Shown: positions 12,655 to 24,575 of the stretch, in pieces
How positions within the stretch are numbered: position 1 is the first letter of the stretch
Layout: each line of letters begins with the position of its first letter
Source: Chrysogorgia sp. JL179-B06
Taxonomy: Eukaryota; Cnidaria; Anthozoa; Scleralcyonacea; Chrysogorgiidae
DNA length: 64,000 bases
Assembly (NCBI GenBank): GCA_035772405.1
Contig: JAYKKM010000048.1
Coordinates: 847,501-911,500 of the forward strand
Direction of reading: 5' to 3'
Program-made: the position numbers and the translations under genes
The notes under the pieces: generated by a model
What the model was told of the DNA's origin: nothing
Databases searched by the model: none
The model's input: only the letters and a program-made list of their open reading frames with translations

Positions 12655-12895
12655 AATGGTTTGAACCTAGGAGTAGTATCAGTCGATTGTCCAGGTTGTT
12701 GTAGTCTTGAGAAAAACTATTGTTGGTGACTGACGTTTCGACGGCCTCAGCAGCGGTCATCTTCAGATTGAAGTGCAGACTCGCCGCTGAGGCCGTCGAA
12801 ACTGCATCAGTTACCAACAATAGTCTTTCTCAAGACGACAACAACCTGGACGATCAACTACATCCAATGATACTCCTAGGCTCAAACCATTGACT
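12655..12895. mobile_element. Fold-back element F6
   Basis: Arms GACTATTGTTGG-like (here AACTATTGTTGGTGACTGAC) and GACGGCCTCAGC with complements after 12,785, bordered by GTTTGAACCTAGGAGTA. A sister copy is at 63,045-63,290. (TA)n follows at 12,940-12,968. Confidence 0.75.
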
Positions 12896-12994
12896 CGATA
12901 GGATCCTTGAGGGTGCAGCCATCGTAAAGGTTTAGGTACAGTCTATATATATATATATATATATATAATACTCTATATTTCCCGTACTACCCAC

Positions 12995-13292
12995 CTGATG
13001 AAGACTTGATGCAGTCGACAGTAAAACACAACTGTTTATCATTGTCTTGTTTTCTCTTCCTAACTCTGCAGATGATAACAATAGTAATAGCCCCAAGAAC
13101 AACGATCAGCACTACAAGTAATATGACAACAGCGCGATATTTCGACGAACAGTACGATCGACCTGTTCGTTGTCTCGCAGCCGGCTCAAAGTTCGTACGA
13201 AACTCGTCCGAGTCGTCATCTTCCCACAGTTGGTCCTCGTTGTCTAGGCTAACAAACGGAGCTGTTTCTTCCATTGATAACAAATGTCCCAC
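12995..13292 (-). CDS. Orphan first exon of an M13-type peptidase (long acidic tail, anchor, C-x4-C)
   Basis: Minus-strand ATG at 13292. The tail of about 53 residues is acidic (QLWEDDDSDEF) and then basic. The membrane helix is at about 54-75, followed by a short KRKQ-containing linker and CFTVDCIKSSSG. It ends in phase 1 at a GTGGGT donor, the same phase and position in the motif as the 9.1-kb exon. It could be an alternative promoter/first exon of the same minus-strand gene, as described for ECE-type genes with variable N-termini, or a separate duplicate. No catalytic exons were found between it and the left edge. Confidence 0.65.
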
Positions 13293-13299
13293 TAGAAGC

Positions 13300-14120
13300 T
13301 TAAGTCCATCGAGTGGCTCTGTGAATGGCGTCTAGATAATAATGTTGTCATTTACCAAGAGTCTTCTTTAGTTTTGACGATGGGTCGAACCTATCTGGTC
13401 GAAATCATCACAGACACAGACTAGGTTCGAACGATTTATATAGAGCCGTATTAACTGAGTCGCCGGTAGGAACGATATTGCGGCCGGTATTATAAAGGCC
13501 CTGTGAATAGCGACTTGATGTTTTCATATACCAAGAGTCTTGTTCGGTTTTGACGATGGCTTGAACTCAACACAGACTAGGAGAGTCGTATTATTAACTG
13601 AGCGGCCGGTATTAAATGTCAGGTACTTCAAAGCTACGAGTGGTGAGTTGGGGCAAGCTATACTGTATATTATTAACGTTGTAGACACACAGATTGAAAT
13701 CGACGATATTTCCACATGTCGCGTGTCTAATTTGCATGTTTTAGCAAGTATTTACATTGGAATATGTCAATATGTTTACGGCCTAAAAACTCATTAGAGC
13801 CTGATAGGGCCATGAAAAGAGCGACAGGAACACGAAAAGAGCTAATTCCGGAAGGATTCGATTTCCAAGAATCATGACAACACGAATGAGACAAGAAATA
13901 TAGTTTGAAATGTAGCTCTACACTATGGTCTACTTTCGCTTGGAGTTTGAAGTTTAAAACCCGTTGCTTTATTATGAAATACACATATTGTGACATATTG
14001 AACAGCAATCTGTTATCGCGCGCAGCTGCCATTCTCGTGCCCAGGGTCTTACTCCACCCCCACCCCCTCCGGGTGCGGAAATAAGATCATGGGTACGAGG
14101 TTGGATATCAAGGGTTAAGT
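13300..14120. other. No gene seen
   Basis: A weak duplication (GACGATGGGTCGAACC and GACGATGGCTTGAACTC, near 13,378 and 13,550) suggests a degenerate ~170-bp tandem pair. Otherwise nothing recognised. Confidence 0.4.
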
Positions 14121-14127
14121 TAGTGTT

Positions 14128-14224
14128 TATCATCATCATCATCATCATGATGGTCATCATCATCATCATCACCACCACCACCATCACCACCATCACCATC
14201 ATCACCATCATCATCTTCATCACC

Positions 14225-14261
<37 letters not shown>

Positions 14262-14793
14262 CTACCATCATCATCACCACCACCACCATCATCTTCATCA
14301 CCATCATCATCATCATCATCATCATCACCATCATCACTATCATCACTATCATCATCACCATCATCATCATCATCTTCATCACCATCATCATCATCATCAT
14401 CATCATAATCATCATCACCATCATCACTATCATCATCACCATCATCATCATCACTATGCATCACCATCATCACCATCACGATGCATCACCATCATCACCA
14501 TCACCACCATCATCATCATCACCATCACCACCATCATCATCATCACCATCACCACCATCATCATCATCTTCATCACCTTCATCATCATCATCACACCATC
14601 ATCATCATCATCATCATCACACCATCATCATCATCATCATCATCATCATCACCATCACCACCATCATCATCATCTTCATCACCATCATCATAATCATCAC
14701 ACCATCATCATCATCATTATCATCATCACCATCATCACCATCACGATGCATCACCATCACCACCATCATCATCATCATCATCATCACCATCAC

Positions 14794-14831
<38 letters not shown>

Positions 14832-14853
14832 CCATCACCATCACCATCATCAC

Positions 14854-14921
<68 letters not shown>

Positions 14922-14980
14922 CCATCATCATGTTGATCATCATCATCACCATCACCACCATCACCACCATCATCATCACC

Positions 14981-15012
<32 letters not shown>

Positions 15013-15045
15013 CATCATCATCACCATCACCACCATCATCATCAC

Positions 15046-15077
<32 letters not shown>

Positions 15078-15099
15078 CCATCACCACCATCATCATCAC

Positions 15100-15137
<38 letters not shown>

Positions 15138-15163
15138 CCATCACCATCACCATCATCATCATC

Positions 15164-15221
<58 letters not shown>

Positions 15222-15235
15222 CCATCATCTTCGTC

Positions 15236-15284
<49 letters not shown>

Positions 15285-15415
15285 CCATCATCATGTTGAT
15301 CATCATCATCGCCATGATCAGGATCGTTATCATCACGATCATGTTGATCATCATGATAATCATCACCATCATGGTCATCATCGTCACTATCATGATTATC
15401 TATCATGATCATGAT
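14128..15415. repeat. (ATC)n microsatellite, ~1.29 kb
   Basis: CAT/CAC triplets run almost without break in one register. The minority CAC triplets come in small recurring clusters (CACCATCACCACCATCATC recurs about every 60 bp), and GATGCATCACCATCATCACC marks local duplications. All His-, Ile-, Met- and Asp-rich frames here are artefacts. Confidence 0.95.
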
Positions 15416-15630
15416 TCTGATCTTTAAAAATCATAACCATCATCATCATTATTATTATCAATATCATGATCATGAATATACTGACCATGATAATGATTAT
15501 TAATATCCTGACCAAGATTACGAGCTACCGATGTGAGCTTGACGATCGTCCATGTATCGTCTGTCTACTCCAAGCTCTCCCACATTCACTACAGCAGTGT
15601 ATATATTAACATAACTATAAGTTTACTCAC

Positions 15631-15672
15631 CAGAAGAAAGCCCAACACAATTTTGAGTAAAGCATCTTGCAT
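15631..15672 (-). CDS. Candidate tiny first exon with signal-like peptide
   Basis: Minus-strand ATG in CCGATGC context encodes MQDALLKIVLGFLL, then CTG|GTGAGT, phase 0. The hydrophobic run and good donor suggest a secretory start exon, but 42 nt is short enough to arise by chance. No partner exon was found. Confidence 0.2.
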
Positions 15673-16334
15673 CGGCACGACCTAATATCAAAAATTAAAG
15701 TTAATATCTTATGAATGACCAGGTTTAACTGGTGAAATATATAGTGTAACAAATACATACTTTTTGTACGATATATACATTGTATTGTATTATATATGTG
15801 GGATTGTGTTATATATGTGGGATTAAATCTTTCCTGTCTGGCCCAGTCAAAATCGGTCGTATAAGATAGATGAAGTCGTGAATCGAAAAACACCGCACAC
15901 GGTAACGCAAGATTAAAAATCGACAAGCGCCAGGCACACGAGATCCACTCACACACGCCAAGTTTGATTTGATAAAAAACCTCTGCAATTTGTGGCATTT
16001 TGAATTTTCATGATGCTACGCGGGCGTTCAAGATGGGATTTATGATAGTTAATGCTAATTTATATTAACATATTGGGTCTTGTTCGGGAAATTTAAAAGC
16101 ACTATCGTGAAAGTCGGTTTATTGGGCTTTCAGAAATTGTATAGCTTTCGCAACAGTTATGGTTATTTCCAGAGATATCAATAGAACAAAGAGGTGGTTC
16201 AATTTTGGATGTTTTTCAGCCGGACAGGAAAGAGTTAAGTGGGGTATAAGAGGATAAGTGGGGATTAAAAGTGAACTGACCAAGTAAGTGAAGGAAAACA
16301 AACAATGGAATGATATAGGAGGAATGGTCAATCA

Positions 16335-16495
16335 AGGTGAATATCTCGTATCCTCAGAAAAATGATTTTGAGTCCCCGACAGGAATCGAACCTGTAACCT
16401 TCTGATTGCCGGTGAGACGCTCTAACCATTGAGCCACTATTGATCTACTCCAAGCTCTCCCACATTCACTAAAGCAGTGTATATATATATTAAAA
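16335..16495 (-). repeat. SINE-B copy
   Basis: Complement of a B-box in GACAGGAATCGAACCTGTAA and of an A-box in CTCTAACCATTGAGCCAC. It continues into the tail CTACTCCAAGCTCTCCCACA. A second tail fragment is at 15,535-15,605. Confidence 0.75.
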
Positions 16496-16781
16496 CAAGG
16501 TGAATATGTCACCACCTGATAATCCTTTGGTATTTGGTTTTTTATTACACCACGGATTAAACGCGCTTATAAGCATGAGTTGAGAGTAGCTGTCGTTGAG
16601 TGGCAGGTAGTTTGTTGTAAGAGAGTAGATCCAATTGACACAATGACGCACACTAGTGAAAGTAATTAAAAATACGCGAAGAAAGATACAATAGTGCTTG
16701 TCTAGCAGGTTCGTTTTAGCCAAGCCAAACCAAAACTTTATAGATTGAAAAGTGTTACAGCTAGGAAGACACAGCCTGCGG

Positions 16782-17645
16782 GAGTGTAACCAAAAGTCGA
16801 GTGTCGAGAGTCGAGAGAAAAAGTCGAGAGTCGAGAGAAAAAGTCGAGAGTCGAGAGTAAAAAGTCGAGAGTCGAGAGAAAAAGTCGAGAGTCGAGAGAA
16901 AAAGTCGAGAGTCGAGAGTAAAAAGTCGAGAGTCGAGAGAAAAAGTCGAGAGTCGAGAGTAAAAAGTCGAGAGTCGAGAGTAAAAAGTCGAGAGTCGACA
17001 AATGTCGAAAGAATGACGAATAAAATATATTGTATACATATATGTTTAAAAATTTATAAAAAAGTATGTAAACATGCAAACGAAAGTCTAAAGGGAAGAC
17101 AAGATATATCCAATTACTACTACTGATTTTATTATCTAACGGCTAACAACATACATGATACAAGCCAATATGAAGTGAATATATATGTGCTGTAACCGTT
17201 CGTTGTGTCAGGCTGAACAGAACCAGGCGAAACGGATGCACATTCTGCGTAATAACACCAATGTAGGTCCAATTACCCATCCATATTATACAAAATAAAA
17301 TTTGCCATTTAATACAATATTATGATAAACGTACTCTTATTCAGAACGGGTTATTATATGCACTGATTTCACTAATAATAGACCTTTTCCAAATAAAATC
17401 AACTGTCTCGTTTTCTAATCCATAATATTTGCATGCTGAAAGACACTCTACGCATCGTACGTGTTTTATATAATTTTTAGCCATTATATATGTCTATAAT
17501 ATATTTTATTCGTCATTTTTTCGACATTTGTCGACTCTCGACTTTTTAGTCTCGACTCTCGACTTTTACTCTCGACTCTCGACTTTTACTCTCGACTCTC
17601 GACTTATTACTCTCGACTCTCGACACTCGACTTTTGGTTACACTC
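16782..17645. mobile_element. DNA transposon with minisatellite terminal inverted repeats, copy A (864 bp)
   Basis: Begins GAGTGTAACCAAAAGTCGAG and ends in its exact complement. Each end carries a tandem array of AAAAGTCGAGAGTCGAGAG-like units (about 200 bp left, 120 bp right, on opposite strands). It is flanked by CAGCCTGCGG on both sides (16,772-16,781 and 17,646-17,655), a 10-bp target duplication. The core encodes no transposase. TIR length and a 9-10 bp duplication suggest a Mutator-like or fold-back non-autonomous element. Frames in the arrays are artefacts. Confidence 0.85.
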
Positions 17646-17679
17646 CAGCCTGCGGAGAAGGCTAGGTTTACTATGGTTA

Positions 17680-18990
17680 GTTAAAGTACATATGAAGTGT
17701 CGTATGTGAAAGAGCACATAAAATAACAAAGTAATATCTATTGCTATGTTTCCTTGCTTCGTTTTTGAGATATTTCCACGTTCATTGATATGCAAATTAA
17801 AAAATGACGAATGACTTATCGCAGTTATCGGAGAAGGTTGTAGAGTGTAACCAAAAGTCGAGTGTCGAGAGAAAAAGTCGAGAATCGAGAGAAAAAGTCG
17901 AGAGTCGAGAGTCGAGAGTAAAAAGTCGAGAGTCGACAAATGTCGAAAGAATGAAGAAAAAAATATATTGTATACATATATGTTTAAAAATTTATAAAAA
18001 AGTATGTAAACATGCAAACGAAAGTCTAAAGGGAAGACAAGATATATCCAATTACTACTACTGATTTTATTATCTAACGGCTAACATACATGATACAAGC
18101 CAATATGAAGTGAATATATATGTGCTGTAGGCGAAACGGATGCACATTCTGCGTAATAACACCAATGTAGGTCCAATTACCCATCCATATTATACAAAAT
18201 AAAATTTGCCATTTAATACAATATGATGATAAACGTACTCTTATTCAGAACGGGTTATTATATGCACTGATTTCACTAATAATAGACCTTTTCCAAATAA
18301 AATCAACTGTCTCGTTTTCTAATCCATAATATTACGCAGAATGTTGCGTTTCGCATGGTTCTTCAGCCTGATATAACGAACGAATAACTGAAAAACACAT
18401 ATAATTATATATTTTCACTAAAATCAGCAGTAGTAATTGGATATATCTTGGCTTCCGTTTAGACTTTCGTTTGCGTGTTTACATGCATGCTGAAAGACAC
18501 TCTACGCATCGTACGTGTTTTATATAATTTTTAGCCATTATATATGTCTATAATATATTTTATTCGTCATTTTTTCGACATTTGTCGACTCTCGACTTTT
18601 TAGTCTCGACTCTCGACTTTTACTCTCGACTCTCGACTTTTACTCTCGACTCTCGACTTTTTACTCTCGACTCTCGACACTCGACTTTTGGTTACACTCA
18701 AGGTTGTATATATAATATCTTTGCTATTGTTAACAGAGATCACTTGAAAATCTACATGGCTGGTGCATTTGTAACTTGTAGGAGAAACACGCGCACATGC
18801 TTCCTTCGCATTAATTTGGTTAGATAATAAGCAAAGACATAGAACTTCTTCGATAAGTAATTATGCACGTGTGACGTCAAGTTGTTTAATTTACATATGT
18901 CAAACAAATTGAAATATCTCAAAAACCTGCAAGCAAGGAAACGAAAAACAGACAAAGATGTTACTTTGACATTTTAAGTGTTCTTTCAAT
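17680..18990. mobile_element. F2 fold-back element split by transposon copy B
   Basis: Left half (TTTGAGATATTTCCACGTTC, CGAATGACTTATC) and right half (GCACGTGTGACGTC, CAAATTGAAATATCTC) would form one F2 copy if 17,843-18,699 plus one target repeat were absent. Confidence 0.75.
17843..18699. mobile_element. DNA transposon with minisatellite terminal inverted repeats, copy B (857 bp)
   Basis: Same ends as copy A, with AAGGTTGTA on both sides (17,834-17,842 and 18,700-18,708), a 9-bp target duplication. The core matches copy A, except for a ~17-bp loss near 18,127 and an extra ~155-bp segment near 18,335-18,490 that includes inverted pieces of the core. It inserted into an F2 fold-back element, whose halves lie at 17,680-17,842 and 18,700-18,990. 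Confidence 0.85.
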
Positions 18991-19079
18991 TCCATTAAGA
19001 GGGAAGAAAAAATATACAACACAAGCTTGGGATACCACCACAGTTTCCCCAATATAAATACGATGAAAATAACAATAAT

Positions 19080-19600
19080 ATACTTGAAGTGCCCTTGTGA
19101 TCAAATTTTTGGTATCCCGAATTTTTACATATTTGTAAAGAGCATGGTGTTCTCACTTAACTTGCCAAATTTCAAGCAATTGCGAGCATGGGAAGTCGCC
19201 TTTTCAGACTGTTTTTATACGAGATTATACGGCCGCCATTACTCGAACATGTTCCGGACGCTTATAGGTTGCGATTAGAGGAAATGACGTCAAAGACTCA
19301 ACACGTGGCTAGTTGTGTATGAATATAAAGCTACTTGGGGAAGACTTTCTATATTGTAACTTGTCGTATAATTCGTATAATTTCCATAAAGCTTTGTCAC
19401 GTGTTGAGTCTTTGACGTCATAATCACCTACTCTGCTGTGGAATCGCGGGCTCGTCTGGTTTGAGCAATGGCGGACAAAATTTGGGCGACTTTGGAGGTT
19501 AAATTTCTTGTGATAGAATGTTTGTTGTTCATTTTTTTGGCAAATGCGAACATTTATTTACCTAAAAGGATGTTTTGTAACAAAAAATGCCGTATCACTC
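19080..19600. repeat. Dispersed repeat F7 with inverted core
   Basis: 19,090-19,280 and 19,460-19,590 match 60,958-61,345 (TACATATTTGTAAAGAGCAT and GAGCAATGGCGGACAAAATT). Between them GACGTCAAAGACTCAACACG and its complement near 19,400 form an inverted repeat. Confidence 0.7.
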
Positions 19601-20559
19601 CATCCATTGTAATAATTGATGCTCCACCTCAAAAGCTCTATATCCCCCCCCCCCCCTGCAATTACCCCCAATATATTGAGAAGTCCAGTTAGTAGAACTT
19701 CATTGATACTGATATAAAAAACAAATTAGGTCAGAGCTAGGCACTGGATGTCGACACCTTCGTGGGAAAATCAAAAAAGATGCCACGCAAAAAAGGTGGA
19801 AAGGTTATACCGTAGCTGCCTCGAAACGTCTGGCTCGGCAGTTCACTACCTTTCACTATACTATAATACTGACTTGATCTGATGAGTTTATAAGACGCTT
19901 CCCTTATAGTTTCGAACGTGAATAGTATATCGAGGAAAAACTTGCAATTTCTCATGATTTAGACTATCGAGCCCGCCTTAAATAATCTTATAATCCCTGC
20001 TATACAATACTTGGAAGTTTCAATATTCATGATGATAGTAATAAGAGCTTTATTAATAGTTGACAGATTTCACACTATTTCAATTATTGTACTTTCTTCA
20101 TTATGTACACTTTCCTTGCCGCGCACACAGTCACAGAGCAGTTTTACTATAACACCGCGCTTTCTATAATATAACCTTAATTGCACCAAAAACTCTAGCT
20201 TAGTAATGTAATTTCTGTAGCTGCCGATGTGTCACAACCGATTCAAGCGTGTGTAATCTCTGTTCAAACTATTACGCAGCTTAACAACGCATAGATTACC
20301 TCTCCCCCAAATCTCCGAATTTCTTTTTGCATGCCGAATTCTCAGATCTTTCCTTAACTGAATCGAAATGCTGTAGCGAATCTCTTGTTTTCTGTGACAA
20401 AGTCGACATGGCGTCTCAAAGTCTTTGCGCGGTTTTGCGTTGGCAGAAATTAGAGCAATCAGCGATCATTTGGGAGTCAGCTTTTGCGAGAACAGCTTAA
20501 GCTGAAAACGTATATTTCCTGTTTAAGGATTAGGGGGTGTTTTTAAGGAGGTGGTCAGC

Positions 20560-21060
20560 CCTCTTGCCTCTCAGTGTAATTCCTTGTAAAAAATTGTTTG
20601 CGTTTACATGATTGTTTGCGTTTACATGACATGACATAAAAAAAAATTGTTTGCGTTTACATGTTTACGAGACCTCCTAGGTGAGATCTCGCTATTGACA
20701 ACCCGTGATCTCGCCTAGGAAGGCTGGAAATTTTTCATATTAATGCACTGAAGAGGAAATAAAAGCTCCATACAAGCGACAAAGTTTCTCTTTACCAGTA
20801 TTTTCTGGGCAACTTTATATTTCGCACGACCTGTTTGCTTGTCTTTAAGTTACAAATTGAACACTTGACCGCAAAAGTGCGATTCTGGGCTTCGTGCGAA
20901 AATAAATGCAGCCGTAGCCATTCGAGCGAGCCAGCTAGCTTAGGCAGCGAGCCAGCTCGGTTAGGAGGGCTAGAAATTCTCATGTAAACAAGGGATGAAA
21001 CATATATACGTGAGCCAAGGTTACTATCTTCAGACAAGACCCCTTAAAACTGTGGCTTGT
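20560..21060. repeat. Degenerate transposon-like sequence
   Basis: Short tandem of TTGTTTGCGTTTACATG (20,590-20,660) and an inverted CTCCTAGGTGAGATCTCGC / GATCTCGCCTAGG pair. A minus-strand frame (SSPPNRAGSLPKLAGSLEWL) comes from CCAGCTAGC/GAGCCAGCT-type repeats. I treat it as repeat, not gene. Confidence 0.45.
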
Positions 21061-21384
21061 GGCCAAAAATGCACACAACACAATACAATGTGTGCAGGGT
21101 AATCACATCCTCATTCCTGAGAACAAGTGATTGCGGCGTCAATAGTTTTAGGATGAAAACAGAGCCACTTCAAAACACACCATAAGGTCAGCTCCGAAAG
21201 TAAAAAATGGGAACACATTACGTGTGATTTGCCGGTGTAAAACATGACATGTGATGCGAAGGTTGCATATCCTGCATGGCGTTCTTTGTTAGTGTTCGCA
21301 AGCAATCGTCTTTGGGACGATGTTTTTTAGTATCCGCGAAAGGTAGGTTCTATTAAGACATGAAGTCGCCGATATTAAACTGAT

Positions 21385-21500
21385 GTTGTTCGGGTTAGTA
21401 TTAGGGTTGTTTTAGGGTTAGTATTAGGGTTGTTTTTCAGCTATCATGGTACAAATACTAACCCTAATACTAACCCTAATACTAACCCTATAATACACTA
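21385..21500. repeat. Telomere-like (TTAGGG variant) inverted tract
   Basis: GGGTTAGTATTAGGGTTG units run one way and CTAACCCTAATACTAACCC runs back. The unit is 12 bp (TTAGGGTTAGTA), not pure TTAGGG. Related scraps: 49,045-49,075, 56,980-57,030 and 11,540-11,575. Confidence 0.6.
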
Positions 21501-21502
21501 AC

Positions 21503-21760
21503 TTTATTATATTTATCACTCTTTGGTGAACGGAATACCCCAACAGGCTAGAAACCCAATTATAGGGGTTCCGAGGGCCTACGATTTAAGGTCGTTATCC
21601 GAAAAGACCCGAAAGTCTTACCATTTGCTGGTATTATTACAAAGGCAGCACTTTCTCCTCAATTATTTTTAAGACCCTGGTCCGACCCAGGATTTGAACC
21701 TGCAGTCTCCCAGCTCATAGACATGTGTGGTAACCACTAGACCAACCTTAATACCAACCT
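21503..21760 (-). repeat. SINE-D copy
   Basis: Body GGGGTTCCGAGGGCCTACGA, head complement AGGATTTGAACC, and GACATGTGTGGTAACCACTA. Confidence 0.8.
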
Positions 21761-22289
21761 TAATACTATAACCTTACATATTACTATAACCCTAATATGA
21801 ATCTTATTGTCACGGATACTAAAAAACATCGTCCCAAAGGCAATTGCGTGCGGGTATTGAGAAAGAACGCCCAGTAAAACTCGCGTATAAACTTAAAGAG
21901 TGTTTTTCAACATTCGCACACCAGAATGCACACCAGAATGACAATTGTACACACCAGAATGACAATTGTAACGAAAAAGAGGTGTCGCGTGCACGGAGAT
22001 GGGCCTTAAAATTTAGTGTGCGGTTTCTATATAAATATACTCAGTCAATAATCAAGTATTCATCACGCAAGAGTATGGACGCGGCGATAGTCAAGCTCAA
22101 ATCCTCAGAAACTGTCTAAGAGTTGAACACAGAGTCGAACGTGTAACCTTTTGATTGCCGGTGACAAGGTTTTGAGCTCATTGTCGACTCCATGTATCGT
22201 CTGTCTATACAGCTGCATGTATATCATATATACACACACACCATAGCATTACTGATATGCAGTATATCAATAGAATACATATATCAATA

Positions 22290-22565
22290 TTGTGCATGGT
22301 CTAGTGATTACCACACATGATGTCTATATGAGCTGGGAGACACAGGTTAATTCAAATCCTGGTCAAAGTCAGGGACTTAAAAAATAATTGAGGAGAAAGT
22401 GCTGCATTTGTAATAATACCAGCAAATGGTAAGACTTTCGGGTCTTTTCGGATAACGACCTTAAATCGTAGGCCCTCGGAACCCCTATCAATTGGGCTTC
22501 TAGCCTGTTGGGGTATTCCGTTCACCTAAAAGAGTGATAAATCTAATAAACTAAACTAAACTACC
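22290..22565 (+). repeat. SINE-D copy, forward
   Basis: Head GGTCTAGTGATTACCACACA, an altered B-box (GGTTAATTCAAATCC, 2-3 bp longer than sister copies), then body and tail CACCTAAAAGAGTGATAAA. It lies just 3' of the minus-strand anchor exon. Confidence 0.8.
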
Positions 22566-22637
22566 CCATTAGCTACATGCAGCAACATATATATACATAT
22601 TTGCAAGAGTATGATCTCGTCTCATTTCTCATTTTAC

Positions 22638-22848
22638 CTGCGTTCGATTTCGAAACCTCCACGCCGTACAAGATGGCGAACGTCAAAAAGGCGAACAAGA
22701 ACACCACGGCTAACACACCAAGGACTTTCTCAAAGACACTCCATTTTCGGTTTACCGTGAAGTTTTTACGTGTCACCAAAGTGACCTGGCTTGCGGTGAA
22801 ATCTTGTGTTACGCCTCCCATCTGTAGACGAGCTTCGGATGAGGCCAT
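22638..22848 (-). CDS. Orphan membrane-anchor first exon resembling that of the M13 gene
   Basis: Minus-strand ATG at 22848. It encodes a tail of about 50 residues and a membrane helix ending in AILYG, then a phase-1 GTAAAA donor. Unlike the other two minus-strand exons it stops before the cysteine motif. This matches exon 1 of the complete plus-strand gene, where the cysteines sit on a separate 63-nt exon. I did not find a matching small exon to the left. It lies about 5.2 kb from the plus-strand start in head-to-head orientation. Confidence 0.6.
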
Positions 22849-23727
22849 GATCTGTGCAGGTAAAGTAAGACGGGGGTAACCAATGAGTCAATTACACAAA
22901 GTGGGAAGTCGAACTGCTCTCAACGGGTCTCAACAACGAGTTCGGTGTGGTTTATAACAGCAGTGGTATGCATGGCTTATCTTTGACATCACGTAAATAT
23001 TAATGAACAAATTATATGACATGACAAGTTTGTCAAGCCGTCATCGATTGATTATGTAAAGACTGCTACATGCCTATCTGTTTGGACTTTTAATATATTT
23101 ATAATCTTTCTGATAAAAATGTCTTAAAGGGGTATACTCTTGCAGTCAAAAGTGTAGTTTATATGAAAGATCTTACTGACTTTAATTTATTTCCAAAGTT
23201 TCAGCATTCCTATTAATTTAGTTAAGAAGATATATATGATTATAGTTGAAGTTGAACATTTGAGGATTTTAACGCCATATTCGTTTGACGTAGCTGTTTT
23301 GAGTGCTCTTTGGATGAAAATTAGTCTGATTAAATTATTTAGTTCTTTATATACGAGAAAGTAGAGGAGCTTCTTAGGCATAATACGAGATAGAATCACT
23401 CAGAATTGGACCAAACTCTTCAACTTGCGATATCTTCTTAACTTATAGGGCTTTCGTTTAACCCGGCTCTTGCCGGACACTGTATAATTAAGGACACATC
23501 GTCCGAAACGTCGGCCATGAATATACTATGTATACTCTTACTTAAGTATTTTTCGACACATTTGAAATTCTCTTATTTCTCATTTTCATATATATTCACT
23601 GTATATAGTAAATCGCAAGCTATATTTTCTTCCTGTCCAAGCGAAATCATCTCTGTAGGTTTGTTTTTATGAAAAGCTGCTAACATTCCATCATCAGTGT
23701 AATTCATACAGTGAATACCAGGGGACA

Positions 23728-24345
23728 GGTCTTGTGGTTCTCGTGGTTCTTCTGGTTCTCGTGGTTCTCGTTGTTCTTGTGGTTCTCGTGGTTCTTGTGG
23801 TTCTCGCTGTTCTTGTGGTTCTTCTGGTTTTCGATGTTCTCGCGGTTCTTCTGGTTCTCGTAGTTCTTCTGGTTCTCGCTGTTCTTCTGGTTCTCGTAGT
23901 TCTTCTGGTTCTCGCTGTTCTTGTGGTTCTCGTGGTTCTTGTGGTTCTCGCTGTTCTTGTGGTTCTTCTGGTTCTCGCTGTTCTCGTGGTTCTTCTGGTT
24001 CTCGTAGTTCTTCTGGTTCTCGTGGTTCTCGTAGTTCTTCTGGTTCTCGTGGTTCTCGTAGTTCTTCTGGTTCTCGTGGTTCTCGTAGTTCTTCTGGTTC
24101 TCGTGGTTCTCGTAGTTCTTCTGGTTCTCGTGGTTCTCGCGTGGTTCTTCTGGTTCTCGTAGTTCTTCTGGTTCTCGTGGTTCTCGTAGTTCTTCTGGTT
24201 CTCGTAGTTCTCGTAGTTCTTCTGGTTCTCGTGGTTCTCGTAGTTCTTCTGGTTCTCGTAGTTCTCGTAGTTCTCGTAGTTCTCGTAGTTCTCGTAGTTC
24301 TTCTGGTTCTCGTGGTTCTTCTAGTTCTTATGAACCACGAGAACC
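23728..24345. repeat. 9-bp coding-like minisatellite (GGTTCTCGT/GGTTCTTCT)
   Basis: About 68 near-perfect 9-mers; variants GTTCTCGTG, GTTCTCGTA and GTTCTTCTG alternate in higher-order blocks of 27 bp (24,000-24,140). A short inverted end (GAACCACGAGAACCACAAGA at 24,332) could fold back. Minus-strand REP/EEL and RTTR frames are artefacts. Confidence 0.85.
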
Positions 24346-24473
24346 ACAAGAAGCAACTGGTCTTGGTTGGGTCTTAGAAAATCTCCACACTCGCAAAATA
24401 TTCTTCCCTTTGATTTCCTTTACAAGTTATCGAACATAACTGCCAATATTATTCATAATATACCCTATAAATC

Positions 24474-24575
24474 ATCCCCCTTAGCCTAGTTCATCCCCTT
24501 TAGCCTAGTTCATCCCCTTTAGCCTAGTTCATCCCCTTTAGCCTAGTTCATCCCCTTTAGCCTAGTCTATCCCTT
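24474..24575. repeat. 19-bp minisatellite, five copies
   Basis: CCCCTTTAGCCTAGTTCAT repeated head to tail, degenerating at the right end. Confidence 0.85.

Noticed and set aside
14120..15427. His-, Asp-, Met- and Ile-rich open frames
   Set aside because: All are readings of the (ATC)n microsatellite.
16738..18827. Ser/Arg/Glu- and Leu/Ser-rich frames
   Set aside because: Readings of the transposon terminal arrays.
21385..21500. Chromosome end or fusion point
   Set aside because: Tract is short, inverted and made of a 12-bp variant linked to a dispersed repeat.
23573..24377. 258-codon REP/RTT-repeat frame and its opposite-strand partner
   Set aside because: 9-bp minisatellite; no non-repeat domain except short chance ends.
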